A stretch of DNA of 54,706 nucleotides from assembly GCF_009766085.1 (NCBI RefSeq), contig NZ_LMUF01000006.1:220212-274917 (forward strand). Direction: 5' to 3'. Below the pieces are notes generated by a model. That model saw only the letters and a program-made list of their open reading frames with translations. It was not told the origin of the DNA and ran no database searches. The DNA is from Burkholderia sp. S171 (GTDB lineage Bacteria > Pseudomonadota > Gammaproteobacteria > Burkholderiales > Burkholderiaceae). The translations under genes and the position numbers were made by a program. Shown piece by piece: positions 34,939 to 44,167 of the stretch; the first letter of the stretch is position 1, and each line of letters opens with the position of its first letter.

Positions 34939-36225
34939 TTATTCCTCGCGGCGGACCACGATCTCCTGTGACGCGATCTTCTCAATCACGAAGAACGGCA
35001 TGTCCAGACGCCATTCGCCTTTCTGCACGGTCGCTTGGTAATCGAACAATGGCTTGCCATCTGCCGAGCTGAAAATCAGCCGTTGCGCAGCGCCCTCCGG
35101 CAGCGCACTTTCGCCGCCGATCGCCTGATAGCTGGCATTGCTGCCGACGTGGAATTTTTCCGTGTTCCATCTGTTCGGCGCGTGCGGGGGGAACGGTTTG
35201 GCATCGTGGAAACCGAACAGATCGTCGTGGGACAACACGCTTTTGCGCAATGTCGGCCAGACGTTCTCGCGTAAATAATGTTGGTCGATGAAGCGCCCGC
35301 TGTTCGTGTTCTTCGCGACGAATTGCTGCATCGATCCAACAGCGTTATGCAGGACGCCTGAGCATCCGCCCCAAAGTCCCGCCAGAATCAATTCCGTGTG
35401 AGTGAAGTAGTCGCGGATGACGTGGAAGTAGTACGGACCATTGACCCATTCCTGTACCGCTGCGTATTCGCGCTCGGACAACAGCGCGTCGGCATCGCGG
35501 AGAAGGAAGCGTTTGACGCTAGAATCATCGATCACGAGAAAGCGCCACATCAGCGGATGAATGCCCGAGTCATGGTCCATGAAAACAACTTCGGCGCCGG
35601 CTTCCTTGAGCCTTCGCTGAACATGGTCAGGAACAGTTGCGTCCAGATAAACACGACACGTCCAGCCCTTGAACATGTCGCGCGTGATCTCCGCGTTCAT
35701 GACAGCAGGCTCGCAATATCGCGGATTCGATCCAAACAGCGAATACGCGATCACGTTTTCAGCAGGGTTCGCCGGGTTAAATTCGGGCGGTGGGGAATCG
35801 GGAATTAGCTCGCTCGGATTAGCGCCGCATTTGGCGTCGGAAGCGCGTAAGGAGCGCAATCCGTATTCGCGCATTTCTTCAGTTTTACCCAGCCAGCCGC
35901 ACACTTCGACCAAGCCATCAAGCCATGTCGACGACGCCAGCTTGCGCTTGCTCGCGGGTGCGTTGTGGATGCTCATGTATATCTTGTACGCGTGGTCGTA
36001 CTCTTTGATACGCATGAGGCACAGCGCGTAGTCCGGCAAAATCGTCATGTTGTCCGGTGTGATTCGAAGCGCTTCTTCGGCGAATTTCGCACCGTTCTGA
36101 AAATCCCCGGCCGCGTACGCCGTCTGGAACTGTTCGGCAATGTTGGCCAGGCGCGCTTGCATAGCCGCAGAGGATTGGCGCATGCCGCCGGATTGTTTCG
36201 CTTGTTGAAAATTAGGTCGGGCCAT
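34939..36225 (-). CDS. TPR protein with glycosyltransferase-like domain, unnamed family
   Basis: 428 aa. The N-terminal 130 residues contain two or three TPR-like units (AYAAGDFQNGAKFAEEALRI, DYALCLMRIKEYDHAYKIY). From residue 155 on there is an unrecognised domain: VIAYSLFGSNPRYCEPAVMN, RVYLDATVPDHVQRRLKE and KRFLLRDADALLSEREYAAV, where DAD sits like the DxD of GT-A glycosyltransferases. Similar proteins occur beside polysaccharide genes. No signal peptide. Convergent with sbcC. Activity is inferred only. Confidence 0.65.
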   Translation of the reverse strand: MARPNFQQAKQSGGMRQSSAAMQARLANIAEQFQTAYAAGDFQNGAKFAEEALRITPDNMTILPDYALCLMRIKEYDHAYKIYMSIHNAPASKRKLASSTWLDGLVEVCGWLGKTEEMREYGLRSLRASDAKCGANPSELIPDSPPPEFNPANPAENVIAYSLFGSNPRYCEPAVMNAEITRDMFKGWTCRVYLDATVPDHVQRRLKEAGAEVVFMDHDSGIHPLMWRFLVIDDSSVKRFLLRDADALLSEREYAAVQEWVNGPYYFHVIRDYFTHTELILAGLWGGCSGVLHNAVGSMQQFVAKNTNSGRFIDQHYLRENVWPTLRKSVLSHDDLFGFHDAKPFPPHAPNRWNTEKFHVGSNASYQAIGGESALPEGAAQRLIFSSADGKPLFDYQATVQKGEWRLDMPFFVIEKIASQEIVVRREE

Positions 36226-36441
36226 GAAGTCTTATCGGTTATTAGCGAACGAGCATTGTTCGTACGCGCGCTTGTGCCGCAGCGCCGAACCGCTTCGATG
36301 TAACCGTGGACTGTAAACCGCGCGATGCCTATTGCCGACGCTTGAGATCGTTTTTCACAATTTCGCGGCGTGTAATGACGCGCGTGGGCCTTAGCGAGGA
36401 GGACTACGGAAGGGCGTCACGCATAAAGAGAGGGCGATACT

Positions 36442-36480
36442 CGGTGCCGTGGACAAGCCGGGCAAGCGTCCACGGCACCG
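36442..36480. repeat. 13-bp perfect inverted repeat behind the chemoreceptor
   Basis: CGGTGCCGTGGAC (36442-36454) and GTCCACGGCACCG (36468-36480) flank a 13-base loop, 19 bp past the chemoreceptor stop. The stem is very stable but lacks a T-run. It may be a transcript-stabilising or rho-assisted terminator hairpin. Confidence 0.75.
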
Positions 36481-36498
36481 TTCGAAACAACCCGCCGC

Positions 36499-37548
36499 CT
36501 ACCGCGCCACCTCAAACTCAGCGACCACGCCTTCCATCCGCAAGGCCTGCTCCTTGAGCGAAGCGCTTGCCGCGGCCGCCTCTTCCACCAGCGCCGCGTT
36601 CTGTTGCGTCACGCGATCAAGCTGTGCGATCGCGACGTTCACCTGTTCAATGCCATCGACCTGCTGTGCGGAGGCGCCGGCGATCTCGTTGATGATCACA
36701 TCGACGTCGCTGATCGACGTAATGACGCTTTGAATCGCCGCGTCGGCTTCATGGAAGAGCACGGTCCCGCCCTGCACGCGTTCGGCCGAACGCTCGATCA
36801 AGCCCTTCACGTCCTTGGCAGCGACAGCCGTGCGATGGGCAAGTGTCCGCACCTCGCCGGCCACGACCGCGAAGCCTTTACCCTGATCGCCCGCGCGTGC
36901 CGCTTCCACTGCCGCGTTCAGCGCAAGGATGTTGGTCTGGAAAGCGATGCTCTCGATAGTCGAAATCATGTCGCCCATCTCGGCCGAGCGCTTGCCGATC
37001 TCGTTCATGACGGCCACCGCACGCGTGATGATTTCGCCGCTGCTGGTCGCTTTCGTCGATGCATCGCGACTCAATGCGCCCGCCTGGCGCGCGTTGTCGG
37101 TGTTATGGCGGACAGTCGATGTGAGCTCCTCCATGCTCGCGGCAGTTTGTTCGAGAGATGCCGCTTGTTCTTCCGTACGCCGCGACAGGTCGAGGTTTCC
37201 CGACGCAATCTCCTCGCTACCCGCGAGCACGGATTCGGCGCTCGCCTTGGTCGAGACAATCATGTCGTTAAGCGCGACGAGCAGCGTGTTCAGGCCGCCG
37301 CGAATCGAAGCCAGTTCATCGCGGCCGGTGACGTCCAGCCGGTTCCTGAGGTCCCCCGCGCCCGCGCTCGCCATGCACTCGGCGATCTCCCTCACGTCGT
37401 CGCCCGTGCGTTGAGCGAAGGCGAAGAACAGATAGAGTGCGAGGCCCACCGATCCCGCGCTCAGCAGACTCATTGTCCACACTCGGCGAGCCTCGGCGCG
37501 GGCGCGATCGGCGAGCAAACCGCGCAGCAGCGTGGAGAGGTTGCCGAG
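36499..37548 (-). pseudogene. Methyl-accepting chemotaxis protein, 5' end deleted
   Basis: The intact part contains one TM segment (TMSLLSAGSVGLALYLFFAF), a HAMP domain (VREIAECMASAGAGDLRNRL), methylation helices, and the signalling hairpin FQTNILALNAAVEAARAGDQ with GKGFAVVAGEVRTLA. About 350 codons remain. The first TM helix and most of the periplasmic sensor domain are missing. At about 37548 the sequence changes abruptly into the antisense of a BcpA/CdiA gene. The frame stays open to 38217 by chance, which would give a false 572-aa product. The receptor could not sense ligand. Confidence 0.8.
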
Positions 37549-39195
37549 CAGACCGGCATCTCGGCCGGAGATGGTGGATTCAACATCGCGGTAAAGGGCA
37601 ATACCGATCTGAAGGGCGGGATTATTTCCAGCACGGCGAGCGCGGACCAGAACAGCCTGACGACCGGGACGCTGACTTTTAGTGACATTCAGAATCATGC
37701 GGACTACAGCGCGTCGACGAAGGGAATTAGCGGCGCCATGACGACCGGTAATCAGTCGGTCGAAAAGCCGACGGGTCCCACGTCGGGCACGAACACGGGC
37801 AGTATCTTGCCTGCCTTGCCCCAGAATTCCAACGGGAGTCAGGACGGCACAACCAGAAGCGCCGTGAGCGACGGCAGTATTGTGTTGACCAACGGGACGC
37901 AGCAAACGCAGGCTCTGGCGAGCTTGTCGCGAGATACGACTGGTACAAGCACCGTTCTGAACAAGAGTCCTGACCTGAATAATATCCTCACGAATCAAGC
38001 CGATATGGCCGCCGCCGCCAGTGCGGCAGGTGAAGCGGTTTCGAAAACGGTTGGAGATATTGCGACGGCGAAAGAGAAGGCCGCCGATCAGCAATTGACG
38101 GCTGCGCAGCAAGCTTATCAAGCAGATCCGAGTGATGCGAACAAGGCTGCACGCGATGCAGCCCAGACCACTGCGGATGGTTGGGCTGACAATGGCGCGT
38201 ATCGGGCAGCGCTTCATGGGGCTGGCGCTGCGCTGGTCGTGGGATTGGGTGGGGGGAATGCGTTGGGCGCCGCTGCCGGAACAGCCGGTTCAGTGCTTGC
38301 TTCTCAGACCACGGGTGATCTGGCGAAACAAGTGACGGGTCAACTCGGGATTACGAACCCGGATGTGAGCGCGGCGGTGACGAACCTTGTGAACAACGTC
38401 GAGGCTGGTGGGATTGGCGCGGCGCTGGGAGGATCGTCCGGTGCGGTGGGGGCGTCGAATGCGGATCGCTTCAACCGCCAGTTGCATCCGGATGAAACAG
38501 CATGGGTGACGAGGCAGGATACGTTGAAGGCGTTCGAGGCTTACTATGACAAGACTACTGGTCAAACCATTACCGACGACCAAGCAACGCAGCTCTTGCT
38601 GGGAAATGGTCTGCGCCTCGTGGACAGCGCGGCGGCCAGTGTGCCCGGCGGGAATGCAGCGGCAGTGGCCTTCATTTCTCAATACGCGCCAACAAATCTG
38701 TTTTATGCAACTCCGGCCGATCGAGGTAAGCCGCTTCTCGGTGCAAATTCGAACGGGGCACCTACTCCGGCCCAAAATGCTCTGACCTACGGCGTCACTC
38801 CGAGTGGCACTTTCACGATTCAATTGGGAGGGAACGCGGGGGCACACGTTTTCGATCTTGGTGGGACGGGCGAAGTTGGTCTTGCAGTATCTGTAGGCGC
38901 GCGCCCGAATATCTGCGCTTATGCTCAAGCATGCGCAACAATGGGGCTTGGTTTTACCGCCTCCGCAGGTGTAGCAGTGACTGTAGGCCAAGGCGGCGCT
39001 AGCACTGGCATCACGAACAGCACCGGTGCTTTCGTCGCCGGAGGAGAGGGTGCACTGACAAATATAAACGTTACCAAAGACGCGGACGGCAATATCGCTG
39101 GTGGAAAGGGAGTGTTCGGGGTTGGACTCGGAGGAGCCGCCGGCGCGATGCAATGCAAGCAAGCTACTGGATGCATCATAGGAAATGCGCAATGA
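37549..39195 (+). pseudogene. BcpA/CdiA-type CDI exoprotein, only the C-terminal part with toxin tip
   Basis: Homology starts around TGISAGDGGFNIAVKGNTD, a unit of the filamentous-haemagglutinin FHA-2 repeats, with no 5' gene before it; the frame upstream is antisense of the chemoreceptor. It then has a Ser/Thr/Gln-rich segment, the pretoxin region (GAYRAALHGAGAALVVGLGG, GQLGITNPDVSAAVTNLVNN) and the Burkholderia-type boundary NRQLHPDE near 38475. The roughly 235-residue toxin tip is glycine-rich (GLGFTASAGVAVTVGQGG, GVFGVGLGGAAGAMQ) with two Cys near the end. Without its TPS secretion domain it cannot be exported. Its last codons overlap the immunity gene. Confidence 0.85.
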
Positions 39196-39479
39196 CCTTC
39201 TGGACCCTTTTTCCTGCCGTTGTAGTTGTTTTCGGGATCTTCTTCTACATTGCGCAGTTCAAGTTAGACGACCGATATAGGGGGCTAAAAGTCGCAGTTT
39301 GGGCGTATCCGTTCGCGATTTCGGGAGCTTTGGCGTTCGCACTTGGGTATCATCGAGTTGGAGTTGTGTTGTTTCTAATGGGCCTACCATTTGTTGCAGT
39401 GGGCGCATATCTCCACATATGTTCTACTTTGAAAATCAATCCACGCTTCCGCCGCCCTCCTAACTGGGACGATGACTAA
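39192..39479 (+). CDS. Candidate CDI immunity protein (BcpI position), three TM helices
   Basis: The ATG at 39192 overlaps the toxin stop (ATGA), the usual coupling of CdiA-CT and immunity genes. The 95-aa product MTFWTLFPAVVVVFGIFF... has three hydrophobic helices (FPAVVVVFGIFFYIAQF, VWAYPFAISGALAFALG, VVLFLMGLPFVAVGAYL) and a basic-acidic tail RRPPNWDDD. An inner-membrane immunity protein suggests that the cognate toxin acts at or through the inner membrane. An earlier in-frame start at 39153 lies inside the toxin gene and has no ribosome site. Confidence 0.7.
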   Translation: MTFWTLFPAVVVVFGIFFYIAQFKLDDRYRGLKVAVWAYPFAISGALAFALGYHRVGVVLFLMGLPFVAVGAYLHICSTLKINPRFRRPPNWDDD

Positions 39480-39884
39480 GCTCGAAATGCCGAATCGATA
39501 GTTCGGTACAACCGGCAATTGCATCCGGCGGAAGAGCAGAAGCTGAAGCAACTACAGCAAGGCAAAAGTCCGGAAGAACAGTACCGGCTCGCTGCGGCTG
39601 AATGCGCCTTGGTACAGTGCTCCGCCGGTATACCCGACAGTGATCCGAACAAGGCCCTTCCGCAACAGGTGCAGAACGATGGCCAGCAGTACGCAGCCGA
39701 GCAGGCTACGCTTAAGAACGCTGGGGCGTTCGATGGCTTCGGGAAGACTAATAAAATTGTCGACGGGTACGATCGGTGTCAGGTGTCTATACGACAGGAA
39801 CAGATTTGGTTGTTAAACGACGATGATCGACGGCGATGCGGCTATCGCGAGAGATCTGTGTATCCGCCAGTTGCCTCCGGATAA
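39480..39884 (+). pseudogene. Orphan BcpA-CT (CDI toxin) module, degenerate
   Basis: Directly after the immunity stop the frame reads NAESIVRYNRQLHPAEEQKL, which is the toxin-boundary motif NRQLHP with its usual lead-in. It is followed by the pretoxin segment YRLAAAECALVQCSAGIPDS and GQQYAAEQATLKNAG. There is no start codon or secretion domain, so it is a displaced (orphan) toxin tip like those found behind many cdiA genes. After about residue 90 the translation loses character and ends in RRRCGYRERS, so the toxic part appears lost or frameshifted. Confidence 0.75.
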
Positions 39885-39903
39885 ACGCAAGTGGCAAGAG
39901 ACA

Positions 39904-40302
39904 ATGCAAATCGTATTGTGCCGGACAAATCGGGATTCCATCGTGCAACTAAATGATGACATGACGAGCTTCGCCCAGCTCTATGAAACTGTAAACGGCT
40001 TCTACAAAGCGCATGAAAATAGACATGTTTCTATTTTTGCTGACCAAGCACCGGGGAGCGGTGAAAGATACTACGTTAGATTTTTAGTGGATAGAAAGCA
40101 TGTTGCTGAGTATGCAATCGTTAAGGACCGAAATATTTGTCTGAGCGGGCTATCTCTGGGGATCGGCCCGCAGTATTTCGGGCCGGCAGATTTCTGGTCA
40201 TACAAAGATTCAGAACGCTTTACGTTAGAAGCTTCGACAGAAGCAATTGCCCGCAATCTAGCGTTGCTCGATGAATTTTTTGGTTATGTAGCCCGTAGTT
40301 AG
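39904..40302 (+). CDS. Orphan immunity-like protein
   Basis: The frame starting at ATG 39904 (a weak AAGAG site) or ATG 39961 encodes SFAQLYETVNGFYKAHENRH, YYVRFLVDRKHVAEYAIVKD, then SLGIGPQYFGPADFWSYKD and a C-terminal helix ARNLALLDEFFGYVARS. It is a compact soluble alpha/beta protein of about 115-132 aa, typical in size for CDI immunity proteins. Position behind an orphan toxin module supports that role. The cognate toxin end is not recognisable. Family not identified. Confidence 0.5.
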   Translation: MQIVLCRTNRDSIVQLNDDMTSFAQLYETVNGFYKAHENRHVSIFADQAPGSGERYYVRFLVDRKHVAEYAIVKDRNICLSGLSLGIGPQYFGPADFWSYKDSERFTLEASTEAIARNLALLDEFFGYVARS

Positions 40303-40862
40303 ACCGGCATATTGGCCACTGTACCCACGAACCCAATTGGGCGAACGACAGCGCCAAGGACTTTGCACAGGTCTACGAGGAAAGGACCGGTCAGAGGTCG
40401 CGTTCGAATAAGCGTAGAAGATATTGCCGGTGAATGCTTCGACTCCGGCGAGCGCGGTGCGTGACACAACTGGCTTGCATGTTACCAATGACGTTGCACG
40501 GAACGACTCCTTTTTGAAAAATCAGTGCATGTTGAATACGCCATTGTCGACTGTGATAAACCTTATTCAGCACGGTCAGGACAAATTTCCCGTACTGCTG
40601 GAGTGCTCTGACTCTACAGGGAACAGCGACGCCCACTATTGATGCGACGGGGCCATTTTCAGCAGGTCGGAACACTGAAGACAATTCTATCGAGGTGGGA
40701 AGAACACGCGTTGCGAGGCGCGGGAATCGCTGGAAGCGAACGCACCGTTCCTGTCTCAGTAGCCCGGGGACGTCAGGCCACAACGAAAACTGCTGTGGTT
40801 CATCGAACGATGTAAATGCGAGTCACGGTCAAAACTCCTTCGCACTAAAGAATTCCCAATCG
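40303..40862. other. CDI module debris
   Basis: Short protein-like fragments in different frames: NWANDSAKDFAQVYEERTGQ at about 40333-40395, and a frame ending at 40642 (TTGLHVTNDVARNDSFLKNQ, then TPLSTVINLIQHGQDKFPVL). They resemble pieces of further toxin/immunity modules but lack starts or are interrupted. No BcpO-type lipoprotein is seen in the position where Burkholderia loci usually have it. Confidence 0.4.
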
Positions 40863-42713
40863 ATGCCGTTAAAACAAACTTCTGTGCGTCGCTTTATTCG
40901 CTAAGCATTTAGTGATTTTCCCGCAAGCTGCTTCTTGGAAACAACCAAAATCGCATCCACGACGATCAACGTCGCATTAAGCGCCGATCTGTTGACCGCC
41001 AATTTCGGTGCTCAGGCGCAAACCCTGCCTGCTTCGACCGATGCCGCAAACGCAGCACGCGCAGCGGCTCAGCAGAATCAGCTCCTCGACCAGCAGCGCG
41101 AAGCTCGGGAACGCGCACGTGTCGTGAATGCGCCTTCGGTTCAATCAAGCGCGCCGCGGGCGGGCGCCTATCCCAGCCTTCCGGCTGAAACACCGTGCTT
41201 CCCTATCGACCGCTTCTCGCTTGACGTGCCAACGCTGCTACCCGATGCAGCGCGCAGGCTAGGCGCCTCGGCGTTGCCTCTGGACCCCTTCGCTTTCGCG
41301 CAGGACTGGCTATCGCATTACGCAGGACAGTGTATCGGCAAGCGAGGCATTGAGACGATTGTTGGCGCGCTGACCGAGACCATCCTGAGCCGCGGCTATG
41401 TCACCACGCGGGTTCTCGTGCCTCAGCAGGACGTGTCGAGTGGTGAACTGAAACTCACGCTGATACCGGGCGTCATCCGTGCACTGCGTTTTGCCGATCC
41501 GTCGATGCGCGGCACGTGGAAAACTGCTTTCCCCGCGCGCTCAGGCGACTTGCTAAACCTGCGCGCACTTGAGCAGGGCCTAGAGCAGATGAAGCACGTG
41601 TCCAGCCAAGACGTAGATATGCAAATCGTTCCCACCGAGCAGCCTGGCGAAAGTGATGTAGTGATTTCGGTGAAGCGCCAGAAACCCTGGACGTTCATAG
41701 CATCTGTCGACAACTCGGGCACGCGGGCGACAGGCAAGCTGCAGGGTAACGTGAGCGTTGGTATCGACAATCTATTGGGGTTGAACGATATCCTCAATGC
41801 GGGCGCGAATCAGGATCTTGAGTTTGGCGACAAGACGCGCGGCTCGCACGGCTGGAATGCGTTCTACTCGATTCCTTATGGATTCTGGACGGTCACGCTT
41901 TCGGGCAACACAAACACGTATTACCAGCAGATCGCTGGCGTCAACCAGACGTTCGTCTCCAGCGGCAATAGTCAAACCCTCGATCTCAAGATTCAGCGCG
42001 TGCTAAGCCGTAGCCAGGCCGATGTGCTCGGCATGGAGATGCGATTGAACAAGCGCTTTGGCGCGAGCTATATCGAAGACACCGAGATTACCCAGCAGCG
42101 CCGGGACAATACCTTTGTTGAAGCCGGGCTGACCGACCGGCATTTCTTCGGATCGACGCAGTTCGACGGCAGCCTCGCGTACCGGCAGGGCATCGGCTGG
42201 CTAGGGGCGACACCCGACACGTCAGCGCAAACGGGCGGTCCCACCTATCGTTTCAAAATGGCTGTGCTTGACGCGAACCTCTCTGTACCGTTTCAGATCG
42301 CAAGCGAGGCGCTGCGATACGTGACCAGTTTTCACGGGCAGTTCACCAACGACCAGCTGTTCTACATCGATGACCTTTCGATCGGCAGCCGCTACACGGT
42401 TCGGGGATTTGACGGGGAGACGTTGCTGGCCTCAGAGCGCGGCTTCTTCTGGCGCAACGAACTGCAAATTCCGATCGGATCGACGGGACAATCGTTTTAC
42501 GCTGGTATTGACTATGGGCACGTATATGGGCAAAACACTGCTGTGCTGGCAGGAACACAACTGGCCGGCGCGGTTATTGGCTTTAGAGGTTCAGCGGCGG
42601 CCAAGTTCGGTTCTTTTGCTTATGACCTGTTCGCGGGAACTCCCCTTTACAAACCGCGAATCTTTCCAACCGCGCGGGTGACGGTGGGATTTCAGCTGAC
42701 TTCGCAATTCTAA
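40863..42713 (+). pseudogene. TpsB / FhaC-ShlB-type two-partner transporter, in-frame stop in signal peptide
   Basis: The coding body is open from TTG 40935 to 42713. Residues after the likely cleavage site AQAQT contain the conserved CFPIDRFSLDV and POTRA domains (TILSRGYVTTRVLVPQQD, GELKLTLIPGVI, ARSGDLLNLRALEQGLEQM). The 16-strand barrel carries the RYTVRGFDGETLLASERGFF motif. Upstream, ATG 40863 gives MPLKQTSVRRFIR, a basic signal-peptide start in the same frame, then TAA at 40902-40904. If that is the true start, the gene is nonsense-mutated. Otherwise it uses TTG 40935 with a poor signal. It would export the exoprotein at 37549. Confidence 0.75.
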
Positions 42714-43207
42714 AATTTAGGATAAAAATTAACGCGGCACGGAGCTCTCGGCCCTCGCTATTGCTGGCGGTGTAAATAACGGTAAAGAGGTCGGAGGGCG
42801 ATCGGGATGCTGGCTCCCTGGGAATCCAGATCGCGTTTGAGGGCTACCGGGCACGGAGGGAGCTCGCGATGGTAGCAAACGAGACAGGCGAAAGTCCAGA
42901 GAAGGAGAGGCGGGACGCACCGACCTATGACGGCCGGGCGGGTCGATAGTCTCGCCGTCATTCGCCACACTGGTCCAAGACGAAGAACGGCGCCCGCTTC
43001 GGCCCGCCACTGCATCGGGTCGACGCCACGGCAAGTTGGCGTCTCCGCTGCGAAATTCGATCGGCCGCTCCGGATGAAGCACTACCTGCGCCATCGTCGC
43101 CGAGCTCGAACCCTTAGGTGTCCGCCGCCGTCCCGGTCGCACATGCTATCGCCTGAAGTTTCGGATATGCCGGCAGTTAACCTAAGACTGATTCCCAAAA
43201 AAACCAC
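42714..43207. other. Intergenic after tpsB, no supported gene
   Basis: 494 bases with overlapping Arg/Pro/Ser-rich frames on both strands and no ribosome sites. The M48 gene at 43208 starts directly after an AAAAAAACCAC stretch, with no good SD. I see no repeat or hairpin that stands out. Confidence 0.4.
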
Positions 43208-44167
43208 ATGAAACGCATTAACGTCTACCCGAAATTTGCCCGAAACATGCTGGCGGTGCTGTTTATTCTATTTGCGGCGTCCACGGCGCTTTTGATAGTG
43301 CAACAGAAATTTTCGCTTCCGCCCAACACTGCTGCGTCCTTTGCCGCTATCGTATTTGTGCTTCTGGCGTTTCCCCTGATGTCGACCACGCAGTACCTTT
43401 TGAACATCAACGACGTGGAAGCCGGCAATCGTTCGTTTCGGGAAGCCGAGAACCTGCGTGAACTCGTCGCGCCGCTGCTGATCGATCTAGACTACGACGT
43501 GAGAATCGGGCAGTACCCCTCCAGCGACCTTAATGCGTTTGCGATTTCCTCCGTATTCGGGAAAAAGGCCCTGATCGGCTTTTCCACGCAACTGGTAGAC
43601 AAGGCATCGCGAGAAGAGCTGCTTGCGATCGCAGCACACGAGGTCGCGCATCTCCGGCACGGCGACACGAGAAATAAGGCATATATCCTTGCATTCAATC
43701 ACGCATTGAAGGTATATCCGTGGCTATTTGCCGAGCTATCGCGGCGAAGTGTCCGGCAGGCAGCGATTCCTGTCGGGCTCATCGTGTTCGTCGGCTTCGT
43801 CGCCATCGCTCTGCTCAGCGGATCGACCGAGGCCTTCAGTTTCCTCGGGTTGCTCACGCGAGGTCTTGCGCCTATCGCCTGGAAGGCGGGGCTATGCGTC
43901 GTGGCCTTTATCGCGCTTGATTACGTCCTGCATCGGGTTTTCTGCAGCTATAGCCGCGAGCGGGAGTTCGCCGCCGACGCACGCGCGGCCGAGATGACCT
44001 CGCCCGAGGCCATGATCTCCGCGCTGAACCTGCTCACCGACCCCGGCACGGCGGTCAGCGTCTTCGATACGCACCCACCCATGGGCGAACGAAAGCGCCG
44101 CTTGCGGATGATCTCGTCCGGGGTACACGAACGCGAACGCAAGAGCGACCCTGGTTCGTCAGCGTGA
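43208..44167 (+). CDS. M48-family membrane metallopeptidase (HtpX-like)
   Basis: 319 aa. Two N-terminal TM helices (NMLAVLFILFAASTALLIV, ASFAAIVFVLLAFPLM) are followed by the zinc site HEVAHLRHGD (His144, Glu145, His148) and a third ligand Glu253 in SREREFAADARAAEM. Two more TM helices lie between them, as in HtpX. The active site is complete, facing the cytoplasm in HtpX, which degrades damaged membrane proteins. It overlaps the RepB-like gene (GTGA at 44164-44167), an unusual pairing that implies co-translation. Confidence 0.88.
   Translation: MKRINVYPKFARNMLAVLFILFAASTALLIVQQKFSLPPNTAASFAAIVFVLLAFPLMSTTQYLLNINDVEAGNRSFREAENLRELVAPLLIDLDYDVRIGQYPSSDLNAFAISSVFGKKALIGFSTQLVDKASREELLAIAAHEVAHLRHGDTRNKAYILAFNHALKVYPWLFAELSRRSVRQAAIPVGLIVFVGFVAIALLSGSTEAFSFLGLLTRGLAPIAWKAGLCVVAFIALDYVLHRVFCSYSREREFAADARAAEMTSPEAMISALNLLTDPGTAVSVFDTHPPMGERKRRLRMISSGVHERERKSDPGSSA

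Noticed and set aside
36604..37548. Long plus-strand open frame antisense to the chemoreceptor, fused to the CDI exoprotein
   Set aside because: It is the complement of a clear chemoreceptor sequence. The translation is not protein-like and is open only because of codon bias.
37549..38217. N-terminal part of the 572-aa minus-strand frame before the chemoreceptor
   Set aside because: Arg/Ile-rich antisense of the exoprotein gene; no start site or domain.
42729..43211. Overlapping frames on both strands between tpsB and the M48 gene
   Set aside because: Arg/Ser/Pro-rich on both strands, no ribosome sites and no recognised motif.
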